Source: Pseudonocardiaceae bacterium (lineage in GTDB: Bacteria > Actinomycetota > Actinomycetes > Mycobacteriales > Pseudonocardiaceae). From it: DNA of 64,000 nt. Position 1 is the first letter of the stretch; each line of letters begins with the position of its first letter. Location: contig WHSZ01000001.1 in assembly GCA_009379845.1 (NCBI GenBank), forward strand, positions 247,237-311,236, in the 5' to 3' direction. The notes below the pieces were generated by a model that saw nothing but the letters and a program-made list of their open reading frames with translations, was not told the origin of the DNA and searched no databases. This document shows, one piece after another, positions 34,996-44,183 of this stretch. The translations under genes were made by a program, and so were the position numbers.

Positions 34996-35721
34996 CTATC
35001 GCCCGGCGTCACCCGCATCGTCGGCTGGCAGCCCGACGAAATCGGCCATCTGCTCGATGGCGTGCTCGAAGAAATCGTCGCTCGGGTCCACGCTGCCGAC
35101 CAGCTGCCCGAACAGCTCGAAGCTCAGCATGCCGAACAGCTGGGTCCACACGATCACAGCGCGAGCCAGCACCTGGCCGGGCAGCTCCGGGGCCACCGAG
35201 GTGGCCAGCCGCTCGATCTGCGCGGACAGCGTGGTAGACGGGGGCGGCCAACCCGAGCCCGCGCGCAGGGTGCCTGCCGCCCAGCTGTCCCGCAGCACAC
35301 CGATGAGCACCAGCGGCACCCGGCTGGCCGGCGTGACAGTGTCCTGCGGTGCCCGGTAGCCGGGGATCGGCGAGCCGTAGATCAGGGCGTACTCGTGTGG
35401 GTGTCGCCTGGCCCAGGCCCGCACCGCCCGGTAGACCTCGCGCCACCGTCCGCGCACGTCGGTGTCCGCCACCGCGGCGAAGGCGGACTCGGCGATCTCC
35501 CCAAGCGCGTTGTATGCGTCCACGATCAGCGCGGTCAGCAGCTCGTCGCGGTTACGGAAGTAGCGGTACAGCGCCGAGGAAACCATGCCGAGCTCGCGGG
35601 CCACGGCCCGCAGCGACAAGGCATTGGCGCCCTCGATGGCGAGCTGGCGCCGCGCCTCGTTCTTGATCTCCCTGGTCAGCTCGGCCCTTGCCCGATCCCG
35701 GACCGTCCGGATGGCGCTCAT
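34996..35721 (-). CDS. TetR-family regulator
   Basis: A 241-residue regulator with a standard TetR helix-turn-helix (LSLRAVARELGMVSSALYRYFRNRDELL, about residues 34-61) and a C-terminal domain with ARAVIVWTQLFGMLSFELFGQLVG, the TetR_C (WHG-type) signature. I start it at 35721; the open frame upstream to 35823 runs through the operators. It is divergent from the deazaflavin-dependent enzyme, and two identical palindromes lie in the gap, so it probably represses both itself and that enzyme. Confidence 0.9.
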   Translation of the reverse strand: MSAIRTVRDRARAELTREIKNEARRQLAIEGANALSLRAVARELGMVSSALYRYFRNRDELLTALIVDAYNALGEIAESAFAAVADTDVRGRWREVYRAVRAWARRHPHEYALIYGSPIPGYRAPQDTVTPASRVPLVLIGVLRDSWAAGTLRAGSGWPPPSTTLSAQIERLATSVAPELPGQVLARAVIVWTQLFGMLSFELFGQLVGSVDPSDDFFEHAIEQMADFVGLPADDAGDAGR

Positions 35722-35764
35722 GGTCGGCAGTCTGCCACATGCTGAGAGCAGCGACCAATTATGT

Positions 35765-35775
35765 GAGCACTGCTC
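35765..35775. promoter_or_regulatory. TetR operator, copy 1
   Basis: GAGCACTGCTC is palindromic around a central base and is followed by TTG. An identical copy lies 53 bases away. The wider context GTGAGCACTGCTCTTG is nearly the mirror of that around copy 2 (CAAGAGCACTGCTCAC). Confidence 0.7.
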
Positions 35776-35817
35776 TTGCCAAAATCCGTCCAAGTCGGGT
35801 TCACTGATCTTATTCAA

Positions 35818-35828
35818 GAGCACTGCTC
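35818..35828. promoter_or_regulatory. TetR operator, copy 2
   Basis: A second GAGCACTGCTC, 16 bases before the start codon at 35845, next to its ribosome site, a position that would block expression of the downstream enzyme. Confidence 0.7.
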
Positions 35829-35844
35829 ACACCGAGGAGAAACC

Positions 35845-36297
35845 ATGAGCGTCGAACCCCGTTACATGAAGCCCCGCAAGTCCACGAACTCCTTCAACCG
35901 GGTGGTCGGCGCCTTGACCCGCCTCGGCATCGGGGTGTGGGGCAGCCGCGTGCTGTACGTCCGGGGCCGCACCAGCGGCCAGTGGCGGTCGAACCCGGTG
36001 AATCTGCTGAGCTACGAGGGCGAGCGCTACCTGGTCGCGCCGCGCGGACACACCCAGTGGGCGCGCAACCTGCGCGCGGCTGGCGAGGGCCAACTCCGGG
36101 TGGGCCGGCGCATCGACACGTTCACCCCCACGGAACTCGCCGACGACGACAAGCCCGCCATCCTGCGCGCCTACTTGAAGCGCTGGAAGTTCGAGGTGGG
36201 CGTGTTCTTCGACGGCATCGGTCCGGACGCCTCAGACGACGAGCTGCGCCGGATCGCACCCGGCTACCCGGTGTTCCGGGTGACCGCGAAACGCTGA
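35845..36297 (+). CDS. deazaflavin-dependent (F420) nitroreductase-family protein
   Basis: A 150-residue split-barrel protein of the DDN/F420H2-dependent quinone reductase family: LYVRGRTSGQWRSNPVNLLSYEGERYLVAPRGHTQWARNLRAAG (seen in pieces RGRTSGQWRSNPV, YLVAPRG, WARNLRAAG). Relatives use F420H2 to reduce quinones or nitroaromatics, including activation of nitroimidazole drugs. The ATG at 35845 follows GAGGAGA. Control by the divergent TetR protein suggests induction by a toxic or lipophilic compound. Confidence 0.88.
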   Translation: MSVEPRYMKPRKSTNSFNRVVGALTRLGIGVWGSRVLYVRGRTSGQWRSNPVNLLSYEGERYLVAPRGHTQWARNLRAAGEGQLRVGRRIDTFTPTELADDDKPAILRAYLKRWKFEVGVFFDGIGPDASDDELRRIAPGYPVFRVTAKR

Positions 36298-36306
36298 GCG
36301 GTGCCG

Positions 36307-36861
36307 CTACTCCCCCGCGTCCGTCCGCCCCACGTCCGTCCGCCCCACGTCCGTCCGCCCCACGTCCGACGCGCTGTCCAGCAGGTCGAGCACGCCGACG
36401 AGCGCCGCCGAACGCACCGCGTGCCGGTCCCCCGGCGCCCGCAGGGTGGTCGAGGTGAGCCCGTGCGGCGCCGCGACCGCCAGGTACACGGTGCCGGGCG
36501 GCACACCGTCCTGCGGATCCGGCCCGGCCACACCGGTCAGCCCGACGCCGAAGTCCGCGGCACACCGCTGCCGCGCGCCCCGCGCCAGCGCCGCGGCCAC
36601 CTCGGGATGCACCGCCCCGTGCTCGGCGAGCAGCCGCTCGTCGACACCGGCCAGGGTGGCTTTCAGCTCCGTCGCGTACACCACCAGGCCACCCCGCACC
36701 ACCGCACTCGAACCCGGGATGGCCGTCAACGCGGCGCACACCAGCCCGCCGGTCAGGGATTCGGCGCAGGCCACCGTCTGGCCGCGGGCGCTCAGCCGTG
36801 CGATCAGGCCGGCCATCCGGTCCTCGGGTACCCCGAGCGCGTCCAGCAGCATCACGCTCAC
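36307..36861 (-). CDS. cinA: CinA C-terminal-domain amidohydrolase (PncC type)
   Basis: A 184-residue protein containing only the CinA C-terminal domain: AESLTGGLVCAALTAIPGSSAVVRGGLVVYA and GVGLTGVAGPDPQDG..PGTVYLAVA (quoted in pieces). This domain deamidates nicotinamide mononucleotide in the pyridine nucleotide cycle. The GTG at 36861 overlaps the pgsA stop (GTGA). The last residues repeat DVGRT three times, encoded by a 15-base tandem repeat, and look like a slippage-derived tail rather than part of the fold. Confidence 0.9.
   Translation of the reverse strand: MSVMLLDALGVPEDRMAGLIARLSARGQTVACAESLTGGLVCAALTAIPGSSAVVRGGLVVYATELKATLAGVDERLLAEHGAVHPEVAAALARGARQRCAADFGVGLTGVAGPDPQDGVPPGTVYLAVAAPHGLTSTTLRAPGDRHAVRSAALVGVLDLLDSASDVGRTDVGRTDVGRTDAGE
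36318..36368. repeat. 15-base tandem repeat at the 3' end of cinA
   Basis: Three exact copies of CGTCCGTCCGCCCCA start at 36318, 36333 and 36348, with a partial fourth. The unit keeps the reading frame and adds five residues per copy, so copy number could vary between strains without breaking the gene. Confidence 0.9.
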
Positions 36862-37469
36862 CCGCGCACCGACCGGGACCGCAACCGGATCGCGCGCGCC
36901 ACGTAGTCCAGCCCGGTGACCACGGTCAACGCCACGGCGAGCCCCATCACGACCGCGCTGACCGGGGTGAACCAGCCCGGCAGCGGCAGCAGGTACAGCC
37001 CGATCGCCGCGATCTGCGCGACGGTCTTGGCCTTGCCTCCCCGGCTGGCCGGGATCACCCCGTGCCGGATCACCCAGAACCGCAGCAACGTCACGCCGAC
37101 CTCGCGGACCGCGATCACCGCGGTGACCCACCACGGCAGCTCGCCGAGCACGCTCAGCCCGACCAGCGCCGAACCGATCAGCGCCTTGTCCGCGATCGGG
37201 TCGGCCAGCTTGCCGAAATCGGTGACCAGCCCGTACTTGCGGGCGACCCAGCCGTCCACCTGGTCGGTGAACGAGGCCAGCGCGAACAGCAGCGCCGCCG
37301 CCAGCCGCCACCCCGTCGACTGCCCGCCGTCCACGAACAGCGCGAGCAGGAACACCGGCACCAGAAGCAGCCGGGACATGGTCATCACGTTGGCCACGTT
37401 CATGGCCGGCACCGTGCCCGACTGCGCCCGCCTGCCTTCGTCCGCGCCGGCGTCATCCGGCGCGTTCAC
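36858..37469 (-). CDS. pgsA: CDP-alcohol phosphatidyltransferase (PgsA-like)
   Basis: A 203-residue integral membrane enzyme. The CDP-alcohol phosphotransferase signature [19 protein letters not shown] then LADPIADK carries the metal-binding aspartates (DGxxAR..G...D...D). Several hydrophobic helices follow ([36 protein letters not shown]). The family joins CDP-diacylglycerol to glycerol 3-phosphate for phosphatidylglycerol. The GTG at 37469 overlaps the rimO stop by GTGA; an ATG at 37400 would remove a 23-residue polar leader and is also possible. Confidence 0.92.
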   Translation of the reverse strand: MNAPDDAGADEGRRAQSGTVPAMNVANVMTMSRLLLVPVFLLALFVDGGQSTGWRLAAALLFALASFTDQVDGWVARKYGLVTDFGKLADPIADKALIGSALVGLSVLGELPWWVTAVIAVREVGVTLLRFWVIRHGVIPASRGGKAKTVAQIAAIGLYLLPLPGWFTPVSAVVMGLAVALTVVTGLDYVARAIRLRSRSVRG

Positions 37470-38890
37470 CGGACTGCCTGTCCTGCCAGCACCTCGAGCG
37501 GGCGTGCCACGAGGTCCACCCCGTCGGCGGCCTCCACCCGAGCGCGTACCACATCCCCCACGGTGAGCCCATCCGCGCCGGAGAGCACGCATTCGCCGTC
37601 CACCTCCGGCGCCTGGTGCGCGGCGCGCCCAACGCACCCCGGGTCGGTGCCCTCGACCAGCACGGCAACCTCCTCGCCAACCCGGTCCTCGGCTCGCTGC
37701 GCCGTCAGCTCCTCGACCAGGGCGGATACCCGTCGCACCCGCTCGGTGATCACGTCGGCGTTCAGCTTGCCGTCCAGTCCCGCCGCCTCGGTGCCGTCCT
37801 CGTCGGAGTAGCCGAACACCCCGACCGCGTCCAGCCGCGCCCCGGTCAGGAAGCGCTCCAGCTCGGCGACGTCCTGCTCGGTCTCGCCGGGGAAGCCCAC
37901 GATGACGTTGGTGCGAATGCCGGCCGCCGGGGCAAGCTCGCGGATCTGCCGGCACAGCGCCAGGAACGACTCGGTTGAGCCGAACCGGCGCATCCTGCGC
38001 AGCACCCGCTCGCTGGCGTGCTGGAAGGACAGGTCGAAGTAGTCCGCGACCCCTGGGGTGCTGGCGATCGCACCGAGCAGACCCGGTTTGGTCTCGGCCG
38101 GCTGCAGGTAGGACACCCGGACTCGCTGGATGCCCGGCACCTCGGCCAGCCGTGGCAGCAGCAGCTCCAGCGCCCTCGCGCCGCCGAGCTCGCGGTCCAG
38201 ATCCTTGCCGTAGGACGTGGAGTTCTCGCTGACCAGGAACAACTCGCGGGCGCCCCGCTCGGCCAGCCAGGCCGCCTCGGCAACCACGTCGTCAGGGTGG
38301 CGGGAGACGAACGAGCCGCGGAACGACGGGATCGCGCAGAACGAGCAGCGCCGATCGCAGCCGGACGCGATCTTCAACGACGCCACCGGCGAGGAGTCCA
38401 GCCGGGTCCGCAGCACCCGCGGCCCCCAGCCGTGCCCCGGCACCGGGACCTCCGATTCCTGCCGCTGTATCGGCGTGATCGGCAGCTTGGTGCGCCGGTC
38501 GACCGGGGCGTGCGCGGCGATCCGCTCGCCGGCCACCACGTCGTCCAGCCGCTCCGCGAGCCGCGGATAGTGGTCGAAGCCCAGTACGGCGTCCGCTTCG
38601 GGGAGGCTGTCCGCGAGCTCGGCGCCGTAGCGTTCCGCCATGCAGCCGACCGCGACGACTTTGGCTCCGGTGTCCGAGGCGGACAGCAACGTGTCCACCG
38701 AGTCCTTCTTGGCGGATTCCACGAAGCCGCAGGTGTTCACCACCACGACGTCCGCGTCGGAGCCGTCCGCGTCGACCAGTTCCCACCCTCCCGCCGCCAA
38801 CCGGCCGGCCAGCTCTTCGGAGTCGACCTCGTTGCGCGCGCAGCCGAGCGTGACCATGGCGACACGGCGAGGTAAGCGGGAATATGGCAC
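37466..38890 (-). CDS. rimO: ribosomal protein S12 methylthiotransferase
   Basis: A 474-residue radical SAM enzyme. The N-terminal cluster cysteines are Cys17, Cys54 and Cys83 (LGCARN, NTCGF, VGCMAE), and the radical SAM cluster is Cys178, Cys182 and Cys185 ([10 protein letters not shown]). A C-terminal TRAM-like domain follows. [14 protein letters not shown] is typical of RimO rather than MiaB. It adds a methylthio group to an aspartate of S12. It leads the overlapping run rimO-pgsA-cinA. The first dozen residues are poorly conserved and a later start is possible. Confidence 0.94.
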   Translation of the reverse strand: MPYSRLPRRVAMVTLGCARNEVDSEELAGRLAAGGWELVDADGSDADVVVVNTCGFVESAKKDSVDTLLSASDTGAKVVAVGCMAERYGAELADSLPEADAVLGFDHYPRLAERLDDVVAGERIAAHAPVDRRTKLPITPIQRQESEVPVPGHGWGPRVLRTRLDSSPVASLKIASGCDRRCSFCAIPSFRGSFVSRHPDDVVAEAAWLAERGARELFLVSENSTSYGKDLDRELGGARALELLLPRLAEVPGIQRVRVSYLQPAETKPGLLGAIASTPGVADYFDLSFQHASERVLRRMRRFGSTESFLALCRQIRELAPAAGIRTNVIVGFPGETEQDVAELERFLTGARLDAVGVFGYSDEDGTEAAGLDGKLNADVITERVRRVSALVEELTAQRAEDRVGEEVAVLVEGTDPGCVGRAAHQAPEVDGECVLSGADGLTVGDVVRARVEAADGVDLVARPLEVLAGQAVR

Positions 38891-38938
38891 GCGTTCAGGG
38901 TAACCGCCGAACTCGAATACCCGCGCCTCGCAGCTCGC

Positions 38939-39694
38939 TCACCCCAGGAATCCGCGCAGCAAGGCCGCGGTCGCGTCCACGTGTTCGGCCATCGCCTGCC
39001 GCGCACCCTGCGGATCCCCGCTGAGGATGCTGGTGATGACCGCCTCGTGTTGACGGTTCGAGTGCTCGATGTTCACCTCCAGGTGCGGGATCGCGTCCAG
39101 CAGCGTGTTCAGCCGCATCCGCACGTCGGCCATCGCGGTCGTCAGCGAAGCCGAGGCGCTGACCTCGGCGATGGCCAGGTGCAACCGGGAGTCCTTGCGG
39201 CGGTAGTCGGCCATGCTCGCGTCGGTCGTCTCGGCGAGGCGGGCCCGCAGGTGCCGGCGCTCGGCAGGGGTGAGCGTGCGCGCCGCCGCCGCTTCCGCGG
39301 CACCGACCTCGAGCACCTGCCGCAACGTCAGGGTGTCTTCCAGCTCGCCGGCGACCGTCTCGGCTGGCTCGTTGCCGTCCGCGGGCTTGTGGCCACCATC
39401 TGAGGCGGGCGGTTTGGTGACGAACGTCCCGCCGTAGCGGCCGCGCCGCGATTCCACGTACCCGGCGTCGGCGAGCGCGCGGATCGCCTCGCGCAAGGTC
39501 ACCCTGCTCACGTTCAGCCGAGCCGCGAGTTCGCGCTCCGCCGGCAACCGCTCGCCGGGTACCACCACGCCGAGCTTGATCGCCTGCAGCAGGCGCTCCA
39601 CGGTCTCCTCGAACGCGTTGCCGGCGCGGACCGCGCGAAACAGCGCCTCGCCCGCGTTCGCCGTGTTCCGTGGTGCGTTCCGTGGTGCGCTCAC
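38939..39694 (-). CDS. FadR-subfamily GntR regulator
   Basis: A 251-residue regulator with an N-terminal winged helix (PGERLPAERELAARLNVSRVTLREAIRALADAGYVESRRGRYGGTFV, in pieces PGERLPAERELA, LNVSRVTLREAIRAL) and an all-helical FCD ligand domain whose metal or ligand residues fall in DSRLHLAIAE and NRQHEAVITSIL. It starts at a GTG inside the stop of the SDR gene, so it is the last gene of the gamma-glutamylation cluster and probably its regulator. It is 48 bases from rimO. Confidence 0.92.
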   Translation of the reverse strand: MSAPRNAPRNTANAGEALFRAVRAGNAFEETVERLLQAIKLGVVVPGERLPAERELAARLNVSRVTLREAIRALADAGYVESRRGRYGGTFVTKPPASDGGHKPADGNEPAETVAGELEDTLTLRQVLEVGAAEAAAARTLTPAERRHLRARLAETTDASMADYRRKDSRLHLAIAEVSASASLTTAMADVRMRLNTLLDAIPHLEVNIEHSNRQHEAVITSILSGDPQGARQAMAEHVDATAALLRGFLG

Positions 39695-40464
39695 TGTGGC
39701 GTCACGTAGGCACCGGAAATCCCTCCGTCCACCAGGAACGTGGACGCGGTCATGAAGGAAGCGTCGTCGCTGGCCAGAAAGGCGACGCCGGCCGCGATCT
39801 CCTCGGGTTCGGCGAACCGGCCGATCGGCACGTGCACGAGGCGGCGGGCGGCGCGCTCCGGGTCCTTGGCGAACAGCTCCTCGAGCAGCGGGGTGTTCAC
39901 CGGCCCCGGGCACAGCGCGTTCACCCGGATGCCCTCGCGCGCGAACTGCACGCCGAGTTCCCTGCTCATCGCCAGCACCCCGCCCTTGGACGCGGTGTAG
40001 GAGATCTGCGAGGTGGCCGCGCCCATCACCGCGACGAACGACGCGGTGTTGATGATCGATCCCTTTCCTTGGCGCCGCATGTGCGGGATCACCTGCTGGC
40101 AGCACAGGTAGACCGAGGTGAGGTTGACCTGCTGCACCCGCTGCCAGGCATCGATCCCGGTGTCCAGGATCGAGTCATCATCCGGCGGCGAGATGCCGGC
40201 GTTGTTGAACGCGATATCCACCGAGCCGTAGGTGTCCACCGCGGTCTGGAACATGCCCCGCACGTCGGATTCGTCGGTCACGTCGGCCCGCACGAACGTG
40301 CCGTCGACCTCCTCGGCCGCCGCCTTGCCGGCGTCGGTGTCCAGGTCCGCGATCACGATCTTGGCGCCCTCCCTCGCCATCCGGCGAGCCGACGCGAGAC
40401 CGATCCCGCCCGCTCCCCCGGTGATCACCGCGACGCGGCCGTCCAACCGTTGTGGCACCGTCAT
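39691..40464 (-). CDS. short-chain dehydrogenase/reductase
   Basis: A 257-residue classical SDR: cofactor motif TGGAGGIG, NNAGIS, catalytic serine in TASFVAVMG and YTASK, and a PG motif after ALCPGPVNTPL. The aspartate at the end of strand 2 (VIADLD) suggests NAD rather than NADP. Within this cluster it could oxidise an alcohol released from an amino alcohol, or a 3-hydroxy acid. It lies 12 bases downstream of the aldehyde dehydrogenase and overlaps the regulator gene. Confidence 0.9.
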   Translation of the reverse strand: MTVPQRLDGRVAVITGGAGGIGLASARRMAREGAKIVIADLDTDAGKAAAEEVDGTFVRADVTDESDVRGMFQTAVDTYGSVDIAFNNAGISPPDDDSILDTGIDAWQRVQQVNLTSVYLCCQQVIPHMRRQGKGSIINTASFVAVMGAATSQISYTASKGGVLAMSRELGVQFAREGIRVNALCPGPVNTPLLEELFAKDPERAARRLVHVPIGRFAEPEEIAAGVAFLASDDASFMTASTFLVDGGISGAYVTPQ

Positions 40465-40476
40465 TGTCGTACCTGC

Positions 40477-41844
40477 CTATCGTTCGGTTGCGATGAACAC
40501 GTTCTTGGTCTCGGTGAACGCTTGCACGGCGTCCGGGCCGAGTTCACGGCCGAGCCCGGACTGTTTGAACCCACCGAACGGTGTCCAGTAGCGGACCGCG
40601 GAATGCGAGTTCACCGAGAGGTTGCCTGCCTCGACCCCGCGCGAGACACGCATCGCCCTGCCCACATCGCGCGTCCAGATGGATCCGGACAGCCCGTAGT
40701 CCGTGTCGTTCGCGATTCGCACCGCATCGTCCTCGTCGGTGAACGGCAGCACCGCGACCACCGGTCCGAACACCTCCTCGGCCACCGCGCGCTCGGTCGG
40801 TTCGATGGGAGCCAGAACCGTTGGCGGGAACCAGAATCCGGGCCCGTCCGGCGCGCTGCCGCGAAACGCGACGGCTTCCTCTGCCGGGAGGTAGGAGCGC
40901 ACCTGCTCGCGGTGCGCGGCGGAGATCAGCGGGCCCATCTCGGTCCTCTCGTCCGCCGGATCGCCGACAACGACCCCGCGCACCGCGGGCTCGAGCAGTT
41001 CGAGGAAACGGTGGTAGATATCGCGCTGCACCAGGATTCGGGAGCGCGCGCAGCAATCCTGCCCTGCGTTGTCGAACACGCCGTACGGCGCGGTGGTCGC
41101 CGCGCGCTCCAGATCGGCGTCGGAGAACACGATGTTCGCGTTGTTGCCGCCGAGTTCGAGGGTCACCCGCTTCACCTGGTCCGCGCAGCCGGCCATGATC
41201 TGCTTACCGACCTCGGTGGATCCGGTGAACACCACCTTGCGCACCTTCGGGTTCGCCACGAACCGTTGCCCCACAACGGATCCCTTGCCCGGCAGCACCT
41301 GGAACACGTCGTCAGGGATGCCCGCCTCGCGGGCCAGCTCGGCCAGCCGCATGGCGGTGAGCGGGGTCAGCTCCGCCGGTTTGACGATCACCGGGTTTCC
41401 CGCCGCGAGCGCAGGGCCGAATCCCCAGCCGGCGATCGGCATCGGGAAGTTCCACGGCACGATCACGCCGACCACGCCGACCGGTTCGGCGAACGTGATG
41501 TTCACCCCGCTGGGCACCGGGATCTGCTTGCCGGTCAACCGTTCCGGCGCCGCGGCGTAGTACTCGAGCACGTCGCGCACGTTGCCGGCCTCGCCGCGCG
41601 CGTTGCCGATGGTGTGCCCCGAGTTGGCGACTTCCAGCCCTGCCAGGTGCTCGATGTCGCGGTCGACGGCGTCCGCGAACCGGCGCAGCAGCCTGGCCCG
41701 GTCGGCAGGCGCCATGTCGCGCCAGGCGGGCGACGCCGCGTGCGCACGATCGATCGCGGCATCGGTTTCGTCGGCCGACGCCAGTGATACCTCCCGCACC
41801 ACCCGCTCGGTCGCCGGGTTGATCACCTCAACCGTCCCCGTCAT
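40477..41844 (-). CDS. aldehyde dehydrogenase, gamma-glutamyl-aminoaldehyde type
   Basis: A 455-residue NAD(P)-dependent aldehyde dehydrogenase. Motifs: [24 protein letters not shown] (in pieces [22 protein letters not shown]), [12 protein letters not shown], catalytic Glu in [13 protein letters not shown], catalytic Cys in [14 protein letters not shown], and [12 protein letters not shown]. The paired cysteine GQDCC is usual in gamma-glutamyl-gamma-aminobutyraldehyde and betaine-aldehyde dehydrogenases. Beside a glutamine-synthetase homologue and a PuuD-like hydrolase, it probably plays the PuuC role. Confidence 0.92.
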   Translation of the reverse strand: MTGTVEVINPATERVVREVSLASADETDAAIDRAHAASPAWRDMAPADRARLLRRFADAVDRDIEHLAGLEVANSGHTIGNARGEAGNVRDVLEYYAAAPERLTGKQIPVPSGVNITFAEPVGVVGVIVPWNFPMPIAGWGFGPALAAGNPVIVKPAELTPLTAMRLAELAREAGIPDDVFQVLPGKGSVVGQRFVANPKVRKVVFTGSTEVGKQIMAGCADQVKRVTLELGGNNANIVFSDADLERAATTAPYGVFDNAGQDCCARSRILVQRDIYHRFLELLEPAVRGVVVGDPADERTEMGPLISAAHREQVRSYLPAEEAVAFRGSAPDGPGFWFPPTVLAPIEPTERAVAEEVFGPVVAVLPFTDEDDAVRIANDTDYGLSGSIWTRDVGRAMRVSRGVEAGNLSVNSHSAVRYWTPFGGFKQSGLGRELGPDAVQAFTETKNVFIATER

Positions 41845-41883
41845 GCCACCCCCTCTGTGTGCTGAAGGACGCTGTGGGTGGGT

Positions 41884-42627
41884 TCATTCGTGGTCTCCCG
41901 CCCGGTATCTGCGTGCGGCATCCACCAGCGCGGCGAACAAGCGGACGTCACCGAGGTCTTCCTCCGGATGCCATTGCACACCGCAGACGAACGCGGCGTC
42001 GGTGCGCTCCACCGCTTCGATGGTGCCGTCCTCGGCGAACCCCACGCTGGTCAGCCCGGCGCCGAGCTCGCCGATCGCCTGGTGATGATGGCAGCGTCCC
42101 TTGGTATCGCCGCCGAGGATGCCAGCCAGCATGCTGCCTTCGGTCAGCGTGACGCGCACGGTGCCGAACACCGCGGGCGCCGGCTGGTGCGCGGTGTGGC
42201 CAACCTCGTCCGGCAGGTGCTGGGTCAGGGTGCCGCCGAACGCCACGTTGAGTACCTCGAATCCACGGCATACCCCCAGAACCGGCAGGCCCGCATCGAG
42301 CGCGGCGGCCAGCAGCCCGAACTCGAAGGCGTCCCGATCCGGGCGGATGTTCACCGTTTTCGGGTGCGCTCGCTGGGCGTAGCGCTCCGGGGCGATGTCC
42401 GCGCCGCCGGACAGCACCAGCCCGTCGAGACCGGCAACGATCTCGGCGTAGCCGTCGCCGACCGGCGGCACGAGCATCGGTACCCCACCCGCCGCGGTCA
42501 TCGCGTCCACATAACTGCGCGGCAGCACCGGCCCTTCGGTGTGCCAGATTCCGTATCGCGCCCACTCGAGGTAGGTGGTGATACCGATCAGCGGCCGCGC
42601 TCGCCGCTCAGAGCCGTTCGAAGCCAC
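41884..42627 (-). CDS. puuD: gamma-glutamyl-GABA hydrolase-like class I amidotransferase
   Basis: A 247-residue protein of the peptidase C26/PuuD family. The nucleophile is in LGVCRGFEVLNVAFGG (Cys at about 119), and the histidine and glutamate of the triad are in CGVQWHPEED near the C-terminus. It also shows LVLSGGADIAPERYA. PuuD frees GABA or a related acid from its gamma-glutamyl adduct. It begins at a GTG at 42627 and overlaps the end of the glutamine-synthetase homologue by 20 bases, so the two are coupled. Confidence 0.9.
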   Translation of the reverse strand: MASNGSERRARPLIGITTYLEWARYGIWHTEGPVLPRSYVDAMTAAGGVPMLVPPVGDGYAEIVAGLDGLVLSGGADIAPERYAQRAHPKTVNIRPDRDAFEFGLLAAALDAGLPVLGVCRGFEVLNVAFGGTLTQHLPDEVGHTAHQPAPAVFGTVRVTLTEGSMLAGILGGDTKGRCHHHQAIGELGAGLTSVGFAEDGTIEAVERTDAAFVCGVQWHPEEDLGDVRLFAALVDAARRYRAGDHE

Positions 42628-43972
42628 GCACCCGCTCCCAGTCGGTCACCGCGGCGTCGAACGCGGACAGCTCCACCTGTGCCGCGTTGAGGTAGTGCGC
42701 GACCACATCCTCGCCGAACGCATCCCGCGCGAGCTTGCTGTCCGCGAGCAGCCCGGCCGCGTCCCGCAGCGTGCTCGGCACCGTCGGTTTGTCCGAGACG
42801 TACGCGTTCCCGGCGAGTTCCGGCTCGAGCGGCAGCTCCCGCTCGAGCCCGTGCAGCCCCGCGGCGATCAGCGCGGCCACGGCGAGATACGGGTTCACAT
42901 CCCCGCCGGGGAGCCGGTTCTCCACCCGGAGCGACTCGTCGTGCCCGACCACCCGCAGCGCGCAGGTGCGGTTGTCCTGGCCCCACGCGACGGTGGTAGG
43001 CGCGAAACTGCCCGGCACGAGCCTCTTGTAGGAGTTCACGTTGGGAGCGAAGAAGTACGCCAGCTCGCGCAGGCCGTGCAGCTGGCCGGCGAGAAAACGC
43101 TCCATCATCGGGGAGAAGCCGTTCGGCCCGTCCCCGGCGAGCACCGGGGTTCCGTCCGCGGCGCGCAGGCTGATGTGAATGTGGCAGGAGTTTCCCTCCC
43201 GCTCGTTGTATTTCGCCATGAAGGTCAGGCTCTTGCCGTGCTGCGCGGCGATCTCCTTCGCGCCGGTCTTGTAGACGCTGTGGTTGTCGCATGTGGACAA
43301 CGCATCTGTGTACCGGAAGGCGATCTCGTGCTGGCCGGGGTTGCACTCCCCCTTCACCGACTCGGTGTACAACCCCGCGCCGTCCATCGAGTTGCGGATA
43401 TCGCGCAGCATCGGCTCCAGCCGCGCGGTGCCGAGCATCGAATAGTCCACATTGTACTGATTGCCGGGACGCAGATCCCGGTAACCGCGCTCCCAGGCCT
43501 GCTCGTAGGAGTCGTCGAACACGATGAATTCCAGCTCCGTGCCGACGAAGGCGGTCAGATCCCGCTCGGCGAGGCGATCGAGCTGGCGGCGCAGCACCTG
43601 CCTCGGCGAGGCAGGGACCGGCCCGCCCCGCACCCATTCCAGGTCGCACAGCACTCCGGCGGTGCCCTCCTGCCACGGGATCAGCCGCAGGGTGTCCAGA
43701 TCGGGCCGGAGCACGAAATCGCCGTAGCCAGTATCCCATGACGACATCGCGTAGCCGCTCACCGTGTTCATCTCCACGTCCACGGCCAGCAGGTAGTTGC
43801 ACGCCTCGGTGCCGTGCGCGAGCACCTCGTCCAAGAAGTACCGAGCCGAGCAGCGCTTCCCTTGCAGGCGGCCCTGCATGTCGGTCATCGCGACCAGCAC
43901 GGTGTCCACCGTTCCGGCGTCGACAAGCTCCCGCAGCCGCGGCACGCTGAGCATGCCCTCCGATGTACCCAT
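42608..43972 (-). CDS. puuA: gamma-glutamylpolyamine synthetase-like glutamine synthetase homologue
   Basis: A 454-residue glutamine-synthetase-fold enzyme: the metal and glutamate site in GTELEFIVFDD, ESVKGECNPGQHEIAFRY and GNSCHIHISL; the arginine/ATP region in NVNSYKRLVPGSFAP and ENRLPGGDVNPYLAVAA. It departs from GlnA in lacking the adenylylation-tyrosine loop and fits the PuuA/GlnA3-GlnA4 group, which ligates glutamate to polyamines, monoamines or ethanolamine. The ATG at 43972 follows GGGAGGA. It leads the minus-strand cluster and is divergent from the permease. Confidence 0.9.
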   Translation of the reverse strand: MGTSEGMLSVPRLRELVDAGTVDTVLVAMTDMQGRLQGKRCSARYFLDEVLAHGTEACNYLLAVDVEMNTVSGYAMSSWDTGYGDFVLRPDLDTLRLIPWQEGTAGVLCDLEWVRGGPVPASPRQVLRRQLDRLAERDLTAFVGTELEFIVFDDSYEQAWERGYRDLRPGNQYNVDYSMLGTARLEPMLRDIRNSMDGAGLYTESVKGECNPGQHEIAFRYTDALSTCDNHSVYKTGAKEIAAQHGKSLTFMAKYNEREGNSCHIHISLRAADGTPVLAGDGPNGFSPMMERFLAGQLHGLRELAYFFAPNVNSYKRLVPGSFAPTTVAWGQDNRTCALRVVGHDESLRVENRLPGGDVNPYLAVAALIAAGLHGLERELPLEPELAGNAYVSDKPTVPSTLRDAAGLLADSKLARDAFGEDVVAHYLNAAQVELSAFDAAVTDWERVRGFERL

Positions 43973-44183
43973 GCGGCGTTTCCTCCCGGATCGGGGCGCG
44001 CTCGTTCGCCGTCGGTCACGGTGATCCAAAGGTATACATTTGGCCCTTTGGGTATCAAAACCATCAACTCGACTCCTGTCAAGCGGCCAGAGTATTGACA
44101 CAACCGCGTGACCCGGACCACTCTGCACTGTCGGGTAAAGGACTGTTCCCATTCCTTTGTGGTTCTCAGCGAACGGAGCAGTG

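Noticed and set aside
39670..41787. A 705-codon plus-strand frame over the SDR and aldehyde dehydrogenase genes
   Set aside because: It crosses two genes and their gap on the opposite strand, which have full catalytic motifs; composition is antisense-like.
43973..44183. A GntR/FadR operator in the permease-PuuA divergent promoter
   Set aside because: GGTATAC and GGGTATC are present but do not fit the TNGTNNNACNA pattern, so no site is called.
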